64,000 nt of DNA from Pycnopodia helianthoides. Lineage: Eukaryota; Echinodermata; Asteroidea; Forcipulatida; Asteriidae. Under the pieces are notes generated by a model. It saw only the letters and a list, made by a program, of their open reading frames with translations, had not been told where the DNA came from and did not search any database. The stretch spans positions 9,986,675 through 10,050,674 of the forward strand of contig CM063247.1 of assembly GCA_032158295.1 (NCBI GenBank), given 5' to 3'. Below are positions 33,643-45,300 of this stretch, in pieces (positions within the stretch are counted from its first letter, which is position 1; each line of letters opens with the position of its first letter). Made by a program: the position numbers and the translations under genes.

Positions 33643-35408
33643 ATGTCTTTTTATTAGACAAATTGGTTTGATGATAACATTCAATATAAATGAAATCTAC
33701 AACTCAAGGTGTTCTTGCCCGTTATAAGGACCAAGTATGGAGTAATATTACGAAACTGATGTTAACCACTTACTGCTCGGAAATATGAAACTATTTTGCA
33801 GAATTTCTGGAATATTTTTGTTGCCGTTGAGAATGATCGTTGTCACAATGAAACCGTGACTTCTCCGAGTTAAGACGACAAACATTCTCATAAAATGTTC
33901 TGGGATTTCTTTGTCTCTTTGTGGCATTTATTCACCATTAATCTGCAAAACCTTGGCGGTAAGCCAAAAAACGATAAGTGGCCATGTCCAGCTGGAACCT
34001 CAGGCAGCCTTATGATCTTTATATCCTTGTTTGTCCAACAAAAGGACAAAGATCAGGAATTGGGGATTAGACCCCCCCCAAAAAACGGAAAAAATTGGAG
34101 ATTTGGAGCATGAAATTCCAATTCCCTTTGTTCCTCTTTATTTTGTATACCATGCCCAATATGTGGCAGAGGTTGTCCCCCCCTCCCCTTTAAAAAAAAT
34201 ATATAAAACAAATTTTCCCATACTTTAACACACTTTTTTCCTCTTGTCAGAAGTACCCTCCATAAAATCCTCTAAAGGAAGCCTGAGATTCTCAGAACAC
34301 AATGAAGACACAATATGAGGGGGAGTGGGGTTACATCATGCCACATATCAAGATCAAGCACCAAATTTTTACTACGGGCAAATAAGTGCATGCACTGTGC
34401 ATGCTACTCACTGGAATGTCAGCCAATTCCTGAACATTTTTAAATTGTGTCCATCAGGCTTCCACTTCCATGTCCGGAGAAACTGTTCATGTAAACACCT
34501 TTTTCCGGCGGTTAGTGGTTTAAAATATCAACACTGGCTATTCAGTCGGTTTCATGCAGTCAAGGTCATTTTTCTCTTTTATTATAATAAGTTATAATAA
34601 TACAAGTTTGTAAAGTGCCATCCATCTTTGACCAAACATTATCGGAAGAGCCAGAATCTTTAAAAAACTAAATTGTTCATAACAAATAGTTAGAGCTACA
34701 GGTACATAGTATACAAGGCAAGTATTAAGAGCGCATTGAAGGTAGGTTTACATGCACTGTCATTATCAAGTGGAGAAACACACTATATATACATGTACAT
34801 GTATGTCAGCCATCAGACTGCACATTGTGAAAACAATTTCATATTTAAAAATGATATATATCACAAGGCAGCAATATCAGAAATTAAATGATACTGAAGA
34901 AATACTTTTAATTTTGCATTGTTTTAGACCTTAAACTTGCAAAATGTCATTCGTTGTCACAAAGAAAGTGGCAAATAGAGTGACCACCTACTAATATCAA
35001 AACAGTGTTTTAAAAAAATAATTTAAAAACTTTAAACTTTACATTACAATACTTAACTCCATTATTGGCAAGAGATGAACAGTTACATGTATTTGGCAAG
35101 AACACATCAGTATACAAAAACAAAAGTGGTTGAAATGTTCCCTTTTTTAACAGTTTTTTTTCTTGAAACTAAAACTGCCTATAATTCACCATCCGAACAT
35201 ATCCTTGTTTTTAAAAAAAAAAGTAGCAAAGCATTCCATGATTATCCATTGTGTGTAGTTTTTTCGCTGAAACGATTCAGTTGAAACTTCCGTCTGAAAT
35301 AATTACATGATCTCACAACAACGTCTCTTATCCATGTGGCAATGAACTGGGGAAAAAAAGAAGAAGAAAATGTTCATTGTTTCGATGAACTGTTTGGTTT
35401 TGGATGAG
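33643..35408. other. Spacer downstream of the FASTKD5-like gene
   Basis: No gene recognised. It is AT-rich, with frequent short ATAT and poly-A/T runs at 34800-35230. Confidence 0.45.
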
Positions 35409-35774
35409 TTAAAGGCAGGGTATACCTTTGGTAATTACCCCCCAAAATTAATGACCATAAACACTGACTTGGTACAGAGCACTGGAGAGCTGTTGTTATA
35501 ATAAAACATTGTGAGAAACGACCTCCTTTGAAGAAATGTAGTTTTAGAGAAAGAGGTAATTTTTCACCCCAAATTATGAATCTGAGAATGAAGCCTTTCT
35601 CAGGTATTTGAAAGCACACAATTCTAAGGAGCAAGGGTTCCTTTTCTTTCATTATTTTTCTTGCAACTTCCATGACCAATTGGGCCCAAATTTTCACAGG
35701 ATGTTATTTTATACATATGATGGGATGCACCAAGTGAGGATACTGGTCACTTACCAAAAGTACACCCTGCCTTT
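35409..35774. repeat. TTAAAGG-type MITE, subfamily F copy 3
   Basis: The left end TTAAAGGCAGGGTATACCTT and right end AAGTACACCCTGCCTTTAT are inverted repeats continuing into TTGGTAA/TTACCAA. The interior GACCAATTGGGCCCAAATTT parallels subfamily G. Confidence 0.85.
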
Positions 35775-36309
35775 ATGTTAAACTGTCGGAGCAATATTAT
35801 TGCTTTCTTGTGATGACTGCAATGAAATGGTTTTTTTTTTTTGCTGGATGACAAGTTGTGCTTCAAGCATTTATCATTCCTTGCATTCCTCGGGACTTGA
35901 GGATGAGGATATTTACATGCACTTCCAATTTACAGTCTGCTTTATATGAAGCTCTAAATAGTCGTGCTTATGAATGCTAAATGAAATGTCAGTACCTGCA
36001 ATTGTCTCAGTCCAAATGTCACAAGTTTCCTTGTCAAAGAGGGCATCTTGTGAAAACGTGGGTAGGATGGGCCCGGGGGTAGGGGCTGAGAAACTAGGAC
36101 GGCTGACAAGACAATTTAACATTTTCTCACTGGTTCCCCTGTGATTTTGTGCGGGCTACCAGGGCTTAATTTCGTGAAGCCATGGTAAGCAGAGAACAAA
36201 TGGCCTTGATGAGCGCATGAACCAGACACTCAATCCGTCCACAAAGTGAGTTAAGCAATACACTTAAACAGGGTTGTACACACCTGTACATGGCATGTGC
36301 ATATTATTT
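35775..36309. other. Spacer, no gene seen
   Basis: No exon recognised. A decayed end of MITE family A (ACCAGGGCTTAATTTCGTG) is at about 36158-36180. Confidence 0.4.
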
Positions 36310-36640
36310 GGTTTTACCCTTTCACCGATGTGTGTTAAGCACTGTATAATCAGTACTTCCCAGAGTTCTGTGAAAAAATCCACAGGCATATTACTCCGGT
36401 GGGGTTCGAACCCACAACCTTTGCCATTCTAGAGCAGACGTCTTACCATCTAGACCACCGAGATTGCCCGAATACTATATTTTAGCAGAGGGAAACGCAA
36501 TAATTTAATAGATGTTGTGGGTTCGAATCCCACCTGAGTAATATGCCTGTGGATTTTTTCACAGAACTCGGGAAGTACTGAGTATACCGGCGAAAGGGTT
36601 ATAATAATATTACTTATCCCCGGTGCAAATTTAACATCTA
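36310..36640. repeat. Pair of tRNA-derived SINEs (family S2), head to head
   Basis: The left copy is on the minus strand and the right, truncated copy on the plus strand. Both contain GGGTTCGAACCC/GGGTTCGAATCCC (a B-box) and ATATGCCTGTGGATTTTTTC, then GAAGTACTGAGTAT. The left copy keeps an A-box-like GGTGGTCTAGATGGTAAGAC. Related copies are at 36885 and 40045. Confidence 0.75.
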
Positions 36641-36884
36641 TTAAATGGCATGTACATGTTGAGAGTAGACACTTAAAGGTTGTGTGTCCCTTGTCTGTGA
36701 ATCTGTGGTCTCCAAGTGCACGTACCAACACGGAATGACTGTTTTAAGTCAATAAGATACTATTATTGATTGAAATAATTTGTTTTGTATGCACACATTT
36801 AGTAAGCCCAATTGTCAACACCATGTGATAGCAGTGATCCATGTTTACAAATATTGGATTTGAACTGCCTCTGAGCAACCGGGC

Positions 36885-37030
36885 AAGCTCCGTAGTCTAG
36901 TGGTAAGACATCTGCTCTATAATGGCAAAGGTTATGGGTTCGAATCCCACCCAAGTAATATGCCTGTAAACTTGTTTTCACATAATTTTGGAAAGTACTG
37001 AGTATACAGTGCTGTAACACAAATCAGTGT
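36885..37030 (+). repeat. tRNA-derived SINE, family S2
   Basis: The head CCGTAGTCTAGTGGTAAGAC is followed by TATGGGTTCGAATCCCACCC (B-box) and the family tail AGTAATATGCCTGTAAAC and AAAGTACTGAGTATACAG. The anticodon arm does not fold convincingly, so the parent tRNA is not named. Confidence 0.75.
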
Positions 37031-37295
37031 ACGGGGTAAAACACAAATATTAGAAAAATAATGCTGTGAAAATTTCTTTGCTGGAGAAAAAATGAGTGGG
37101 GTACCAGTTGCGACAACATTATTACTTCATGAAGTTTTGGCTGGTGGCCTATCTCTGCTTTTCAAGTTTTTCTCTGTGCTTAGTGAATTGTTTTGCTTAT
37201 AGACTTGTGCAACTATCTTCTTTTTTTGGGGGGGGGGCGGGATTAGAAGTAATCATCATTTGGTGGTATCCGGATATAGAAAGGTTGGATTTAAC

Positions 37296-37527
37296 ACTAT
37301 AGATAGTTCCCAGTAGACGCCATCTTTACGGGCAAAGTGCATTTTGGCTTGCAGGTGCGTCAAACGCTCAACTTATTAACGCAGCCGCGTTGTTCACTGA
37401 CCAATCCTGCAATGAGTTTCATGAAATGCGCGCGTGTTGCATGCCGTTCTCACACGAAACGCACGACATTTTGTTCTAAACTGCCCGTAAAGATGGCCGA
37501 TTTACGTCATTGCAACCTATCTATAAA
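37296..37527. repeat. MITE with GCCATCTTTACGGGCA arms
   Basis: CTATAGATAG…GCCATCTTTACGGGCA at the left and TGCCCGTAAAGATGGC…CTATCTATAA at the right. The 107-codon open frame at 37337-37660 overlaps it and is not called. Confidence 0.75.
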
Positions 37528-38573
37528 GATTTGGTTGAGCATTTTCATACTTACAATCTGTCCAAACGTTAGTTTTGGAATTGTAGCTATAAATTATTCT
37601 AGTGTTTGTGTCCATCTCTGGATTCCACCAATCGTAGTTAACATACTCCAATTCCTGTAGGTAAAGAAATATATGTTGTGCAAATCTTAAAATAAAGCAA
37701 ACTTGCTTTGTTTCTGTTGATAAAATGTTATAACAGTACCATGGCTACGTAGCTTTCAGAGATTCTTCCTTTGAACTGTTTACAAACCTTGGCCACCATT
37801 TTGTAGCGGCATGAGTTTCACAAATATTGATGGGTTGGCTCAAACTAGCCCTTAAAACCCTTTTTTTATGAAGAATACTTGAACCTTTTGTTTTTGTTGC
37901 ATAGTTAATTGCTTAGTGATTAATTATGATGGTACATCTGTATTACTTCGGTAAATGATAAATTGCAGTACTTTTTGATGTGAAGGCAGCCCATGTACTT
38001 TTTGCCAACCAAGATAGACAACCAGAAGCTATGACGTCATAAAAGAAAGGTCTATAACTGGTAAAACTGGTCTCATTTTGATTAAATGGACTTGTTCTGG
38101 GGCATATTTTTGCTAAAATTCACTGACTGAGACAATTTCCGAGTAGATTCGGTAACCAGAAACAGTTTGTGACATAAGTACATCTCTTGAAAATTACTGT
38201 TCTCAGAATGTACTGCCTTCATTTCGTTTTCAAATAAAGGAAGTTAGTCTTTATAACGTTATCACTGTTATTGGATTGTATTCTTTGAGGTTTTTCCTTT
38301 TGAAAGAAGTTCCCTTGACATTTTTTTGTTAGTTTCTAGAATCCGCCATCTTGAAACCAAGCCTAACTGAGCCAACAACCCAGTTACGGTTTGATCGGAA
38401 CAGTGCGTCATTGCAGCTGAACTGAATACACAAAAATGCTTAAAAAATTACCGAAGCACATACATACTTCATATTGAGGTCGCCAAAACACACTCCTGGA
38501 GAAACCAAAATGGCTGATTAGGAACCCTTGAATCCCAATGTAGGAGAATCATCCATTCAACCAGGTATACCAA
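37528..38573. other. Spacer, no gene seen
   Basis: No exon, RNA gene or clear repeat recognised. Confidence 0.4.
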
Positions 38574-38968
38574 TTAAAAGGCACAGTACACGTTTGGTAA
38601 TGACTCTGAAAAACAATGGCAATAAAAACTCACTTGGTAAGAAGTACAGCAGCCTTGGGTAGTATAATGAATTTTGATAAACTTTTAACTTTGAAGTACT
38701 ACGGTTACGGAAAATATATCACTTTTTATTCCCCAAAATTTGAATCTGAGAAGCGTTTCTGTCGAAACACTTCTCAGACTGTGTATTCCTATGTAGAATA
38801 TTCTTCCTGCGTGGAATTATTTGCTCCGGTTTTTCGGTGATATCTCAAAAACGCGACCACCTTTTGAAGTGAAATTTTCACAGGTTAGTTTTATTGTATG
38901 TACCTACATTTGTATAGGATTAACACAATCAGTAGGCTCCAATTACCAAACGTGTACTGTGCCTTTAA
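38574..38968. repeat. TTAAAGG-type MITE, subfamily E copy 1
   Basis: Ends GGCACAGTACACGTTTGGTA and TACCAAACGTGTACTGTGCC, bounded by TTAA-type flanks. The interior contains TCTGAGAAGCGTTTCTGTCG and GTGATATCTCAAAAACGCGA. Partial copies are at 54161 and 61425. On the minus strand it supplies an AATAAA (38890-38895) about 170 nt past the stop of the Ubl-VWA gene, a possible poly(A) signal. Confidence 0.9.
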
Positions 38969-38991
38969 CAGGTATGGCTGTAGGGTTACTA

Positions 38992-39137
38992 TAGACCGTG
39001 CAAGTCTCGCGCGTATTTGATCATTTTTGGGACCACTTTGTTGGTCCCATGTACATTGCTTCAATGTGTGAAGGAAACAAACTCACGCATTATAACGGGT
39101 CCCAGTGTTTGAATACACGCGAGACTTGCACGGTCTA
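38992..39137. mobile_element. TA-flanked MITE containing the stop codon of the Ubl-VWA gene
   Basis: Inverted ends TAGACCGTGCAAGTCTCGCG and CGCGAGACTTGCACGGTCTA, flanked by TA on each side, as in Tc1/mariner-type insertions. The open reading frame of the Ubl-VWA gene enters it and stops inside at 39063-39061. Confidence 0.85.
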
Positions 39138-39377
39138 TAATGACTTTTGAAGTAAAAAAAGATCTGGCAAAACAGGACTCAAAGGAGGGTTGTTTTTTAC
39201 AAACCCCAGCATTTGGTGTGTCGGTTTCTTCTTTCTTCTCGATCTCCTCCTCAGTTGTGGAGGGTTTATCCTTCAGCTGCTTGAACATGTCCGTCAGTTC
39301 CTCAGTCATCCGACCGTCTTGTGCGACTTCCTCTGCGTACTGCTGGAGCTGAGCCTCCCCAGCCTCACGATAACAAA
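39061..39377 (-). CDS. Ubl-VWA gene exon 8: C-terminal tail ending in a MITE
   Basis: Acceptor CCTTGTAG|TTTGTT. It encodes [20 protein letters not shown], then a Lys/Glu-rich stretch ([14 protein letters not shown]). The last 25 residues or so and the TGA are encoded by the MITE at 38992-39137. A splice site before the MITE, giving a different ending, cannot be excluded. Confidence 0.75.
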
Positions 39378-42300
39378 CTACAAGGAATAACGACAATGAG
39401 AATGGCAAGGAGTTAAGAAGTGCAATACCTAAATGCATGAAAACCCCAACCTGCCATTCAACTTCCACATTCACCAACCTTCGGAAAATTGGTGATCGGA
39501 ATTTGTTTTTCTGCCGAGCAAAAACTTGCGTAAGACAAGTCTTTAAAAAACTTACAGCACATGACATTTTGGTTGGTAACCGGTATCTGCTAGGCAAGGT
39601 TATTGTGTGCTGCGCATTTTTTATGCTTATTAGCACCCAGAGTGAAATATGCTTGACCATTTATAAGTAAATACAATTTTTGTAGCTCAAATAAATTCAA
39701 CAAGAGATGTAAACAACTGCCCTGTAAAAGGTAAGAGAGGTAGCAGGGAAGAAGCCCTCACAAGTTCTTAGCATGTGTACAAAAGTATGTACTCACCTGC
39801 CAGAAACATATCAGTCAGGTAGCTGAAGTGCTTGAAGTTGAGATATGCCCCGCCAGATTGTGTTGCTAATTTCTTGTAGAAAGGTGTATATTCTGCCCTG
39901 TCGTATACTTGAACTCCATAAACCTACAACGCACCATGATAACAGAATTAAATAGCTGAATGTTGATGGAGAGCACATGTCCAATAGATAACTGATGGTC
40001 ACTACTGCTATAAAGATACAGGATTCAAAGCGCCTCTAGCTACCGAGCAAGCTCGGTGTTGTAGTGGTAAGACTTCTGCGCTTGAATGGCAAAGGTTGTG
40101 GACTCGAATCCCACCCACAAGTAATACGCCTTTGGATTTTTCTTCACAGGACTTGGGAAAGTTTTGAGTATAGGCCTACAGGCCTACACATTAGTGCGTG
40201 AGTAAATAATGCTCTTTATTAAGCTTGGGCGATACCACGATATTATCGAATATCGCGATACTAGTTCTGAAACGATTACGATATCGGGTCACGTTTTTTT
40301 TAATCGTGATATCGGTAAATCGCGATATCGTTAAGTATCGCGATGTATTTCCTAGCCGAGACGATCTTGCAACAATAAATCTCCTTGTCGAGACGATATT
40401 GCAACAATAAATCTCCTAGTCGAGATGATTTGCTGCAACAAAGAGTTGCAAGTCACAGACCGCAACCGTAAGATTCCAAAACAGATCCGATCCGACGGGG
40501 TTTAGTCTTCGGAAAAAACCAACATCAAAGCCTTAAAGGTCAGGCGGTCCCACACAGACGGGTGTTATCACGTGCATTATCACGTGCGTGTTGCGGACGT
40601 GCGAGTGGCGTGATCTAATTAGCTATGCACACATAAAGAACAGTCTGTCATGCGCAGTTAACACATTAAATGTGTGTAAAGTAATAGGCCCAGGTTTTCA
40701 TACCATAGGTTCAGAGTAAAACCAGAAGAATAGGTGATTGGAATAACGGCAGAAATGATAGGTTAATCATAGCCACATCTCCCACCGTTAAATTTGTAGT
40801 AGATTGACGTCATAAAATAATAATCGCGATTATATCGAATATCGCGATATATTCTCGGCGATATATCGTGGCTGAGAAAAAGCGATATCGCCCAAGCTTA
40901 CCTTACTCTTTATTCCCAATGCAAATTTAAAGGGACATGCATGTTGCCTTAGATTGGATGCTCTGTGCTATAAAAAGCCTATGAAAGCATTTGTTATGAA
41001 ATGAGTTAAAGTTGGAAAGATGTTCTAAAGGTAGAATATAATGATCCACACAAATATGCCTCGAAATTGTGTGGTTTTCCTTTTACTTCGTAAACTGACA
41101 CGGTCTGCCATTTTGTAGAACGCTAGTGTCGCCTTAGTGATCCCTACACAGTGTAACATATTAGGAAACTGACTCTCAAAATGGCACAACCAAGATTTAT
41201 TGTGGTGAAGACGTCATGTGAATTGGGTCAATACACTATTGGCGTGCCGTGGGCGAGCGGATAAGAGCACCGGACTCAAGCTCTGGTGTTTCTGATCAGC
41301 AGAGCATGGGTTCGAGTCCCGGTCAAGACACTTGTGTCCTTAAGCAAGACACTTGACCATTATTGCTGCGTCCTTGGATGGGACGTAAAGCCATAGGTCC
41401 CGTGTGTTGTGTAATGCTCGTAAAAGAACCCGGCCAGTGCACTTATCAAAAAGAGAAGGGGGTTCGCCCCGGTGCTCTTGGTTTGATTGGCAGCATATTG
41501 CGCCACAGCACCATGTAAACCATTACATGGTGCGATGTAAAGGAATAGGGTCTAATACTTCAAAGCGTAGCTCCACAATACCTTGCAGGAAAATACTGAA
41601 TGTTGAAGCGCCTGGAGCGTCACTGAGTGACGGATATGAGCGCTATATAAGAAGCCACTATTATTACATTAGAAATGCTTGTGATTGAAAGCATTGTGTG
41701 ATTTCTGTAACTTGGCTTATGTTTTGAAGTAGACACTGACTTCAACACGAGAATAAAACAGGTTGAAAATGGAACAATTAAGAGGAGTGGTCACATTTTC
41801 AATACCTTGATTTCTCGCCGACAGAGCTCTTCCAGCTCCTCGTGCCAGTTGATGTGTTGGTCCGTGACGCTGGCTGCATGGGGTCTCACATCACCAATGA
41901 TGACCAACGCTTTGGCTGCATCTTGGCTCCATGACAGGTCCTGTGCCTTGCGCATTACCCATTCATAGCACTACAATGAGAACAATTATTCACACATCAG
42001 GGACCACACAAAGATTCATTTTCTTCGAATGGAAAGGTCTTTTTTTCCAGAAGTAGGATAGGAGATAGAATAACTTTAACTATTTCTGTGACGTCACTCT
42101 ATTCATAAAAGTGTGGATTATTTTTACGAATCTACACTCAACTGTGAATTTATTATTCATCTACACTCAACTGTAGATTCATTACAAATCTACACTCAAC
42201 TGTTGATTCGTTACATGATGGAAACATGATGTACATCAAAACACAGCTGGAAATCATGCTATCTTCCAATTTACAGGAACATTTTCCAGTTACAAAATTC

Positions 42301-45300
42301 ACTTTAGTAGGACAAATCTATACTTATTATTGAGTATCAATTGAATTGATACCATTACACAATCAATGGCTTTGGGGAAAAAATTTAGGTCAGAGAATAG
42401 ACTCTAAAGTGTTGATTCGTGGCTAATGGTACTCTCCTTTGGCTCGTACGTTCTATCCTCGAATCTACACTTTCTCATCCATTCTCCTAAAAACATAATA
42501 TTACTGATGGGACCAATTAGGTAAAAGTTTCCTTCCCCAGTTGGGCCCGCACTTGGTTTCGATGACTGGAGTGTGTAAATCTGTATGTGATGTGGATGGA
42601 GTGAACATGTAGACATGATAGTGTGTTCTGGTGTGTTCTGATCAGCTGAGTGTGGGTTCAAGTCCTGGTCTTGACACTTGTGTCCTTGTGAGTAAGACAT
42701 TCTTGTGTTGGCCATCCAATGGGATGAAAGCCTTTGGTCTTGTGTGTTTTGAATTCACATAAAAGTACACCGTATTATTAAGAGAAAAGATTTGCCGTAG
42801 CGTTTTCTTGCATGTTTGTTGGTGTGGTTTTTTTCCTGATGGATGTTTTGCCATGCCATCTCTGATTCAGATTAAGATTCTATAGTTCAGATTCAAAAAA
42901 AAAGTCTCGCTTCATTTAAATTCATGAAATAATATACAGCCGTGTTGCGCCTGAAAGTCAATTAGCCTTTTTTGAGATATGGTGGACACTATAGGAGTGC
43001 ATTGTTTGGTTTGGGTGCATACACACATAATTACCCAAACCAATAGACCGATCCATTAAGCCCCACCCCTTTAGCATATTGACCAATCACAGCAATGGCT
43101 GCCTCACCACTGCAGAGGTGGGCAGCACATGTGCGTCTCTCCAATGCCACACTCGCGACATGAACGTGCGCGCTTTAAGTACGCGCGCACGCATGTTTAC
43201 TTTTCTAATGGGATTTTAGCGTGTCGGACTTTGTCGGACTTTCGGTGGCGTATAGCCAAGGTTGTGATTGGTCAACACGTAAGGGGCGGAGCTTAATGGA
43301 TCGGTCTATTAGTGGCGTCATAATGTGTCCACCATATCTCAAAATGGCTAATAGATCGGGCATGGCAGTCTTTGCTCAATTCTTACTTCTTGGAATTGCC
43401 CCCTTTATAAGAGACTGTGATTAACCCTCCGCTGCACTATGACCTTGAAAAGCGTCCGTCCCGCCATCGCACAGTCATCTGCAGTACGGTGTGAAATTGC
43501 GCATAACACTAATTTGGCTGCTCACAAACTCTTCTAACATGGTACCATTAGACTCAGAATCGTTCACTCAATCCCAAGAAAAAAAAAAAATCAAAAAAAG
43601 TGAAAAATCAATTTTTGTTTAATTTTTTACCCAAATCCATCAAAATCACACCGTTACACTATCGCACTGTTTGCTGCAGTACCATGTGAAATTGCGTGTA
43701 AAACTATTTTGGCTTCTCACAAACTCTTCTAACATGGTATCATTAGACTCAGAAACGTTCACTGAATCCCCAGAACAAAAAAAAATGCAAACAAAATGTT
43801 CATAGGGGGTAAGCACACTCAGTTGAAACAAAAAAAAACCTAATTTTTGCCCAAATCCATCAAAATCACACCGTTACACTATCGCACGGTCCGCTACCGT
43901 ACGGTGTGAAATTGCGTGTAAAACTATTTTGGCTGCTCACAAACTCTTCTAACATGGTATCATTAGACTCAGAAACGTTCACTGAATCCCAAGAACAACA
44001 AAAAAAATGAAAAAAAATGTTCATAGGGGGTAAGCACACTCAGTTGAAACAAAAAACGAATTTTTACCCAAATCCATCAAAATTACACCGTTACAGTATC
44101 GCACGGTCCGCTACCGTACGGTGTGAAATTGCTTGTAAAACTATTTTGGCTGCTCACAAACTCTTCTAACATGGTATCATTAGACTCAGAAACGTTAACT
44201 GAATCCCCAGAACAACAAAAAAAATGAAAAAAAATGTTCATAGGGGGTAAGCACACTCAGTTGAAACAAAAAACAAATTTTTACCCAAATCCATCAAAAT
44301 TACACCGTTACAGTATCGCACGGTCCGCTACCGTACGGTGTGAAATTGCTTGTAAAACTACTTTGGCTGCTCACAAACTCTTCTAACATGGTATCATTAG
44401 ACTCAGAAACGTTAACTGAATCCCCAGAAGAAAAAAAAAAATGCAAAACAATGTCCCTGGATGGTAAGCACACTCAGTTGCAAAAAAAAAAAAATATTAC
44501 CAAAATCATTTTTTTTTTCATTTTTTTTTTTTTTTTTGCACTGCTTTCCAGTGCTTACCAGTCTTCTGAGAAACAAGGTATCTTATTTACTTGGCCAACC
44601 CGAAACCACAACCTGCACCTGGTGTCTGCCCGATGTCTGGAACAGTGACAGGATGATTGATTGCCCCCAAGTAACAGCGGCTAGATCTAAGACCTTGGAT
44701 CGTGTTTATGAGGTTAGGGATAGCCTCAGGGGAATTCCTTGGGCCTCAGGGGAATTCTATGGGGCTTCGAAGTTAAAGGTGACTGTAGGTCGAAAACTCA
44801 CCCCAAGCTAAATCTGCTGGTTATAGTGCTATCCGGCTATGGTCCATTGAGGAACTTAAAAAATTTCGCGATTTTTGACCGCACCGTTAATGAGTAATCA
44901 CATTTTTTTTTAAACGGTACAGTCGATGACTGTGCGAGAGTGCAGCGCAGTGTTTAATAAAACATGACAAGAACAATCTGCATTGGGCTTAGAAATGCCA
45001 AACAGCCTAGGGCAAAGAAGCCCACGGCAAAGCAGTACAATTACTCACCGCAAAACCCCCATTGCCTCCGCTTGCCGGCACGTTGTTGATGTACTTGCGG
45101 AGTTTCTTCAGTTTTGAGGTCAGGTCAATGGATCGTAGAACATAGAGTTCTTGCTGGTCACAGTAGTCGCCGTGAGACATGATGCCAATACGGATCTTGG
45201 GAATGTCCCGCAGCAAACGAGTGACAGTCTGATCCAGCTTACTCCTCACCTGTAAATATCAGCGCCCAAAGTTCATTAATCAAAATTCTATGCTTACTGT

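Noticed and set aside
36392..36465. tRNA gene
   Set aside because: Part of a repeated element with a constant non-tRNA tail at four sites; the anticodon arm does not fold convincingly.
37337..37660. 107-codon open frame with a hydrophobic end
   Set aside because: Overlaps an inverted-repeat element and shows no family resemblance or splice context.
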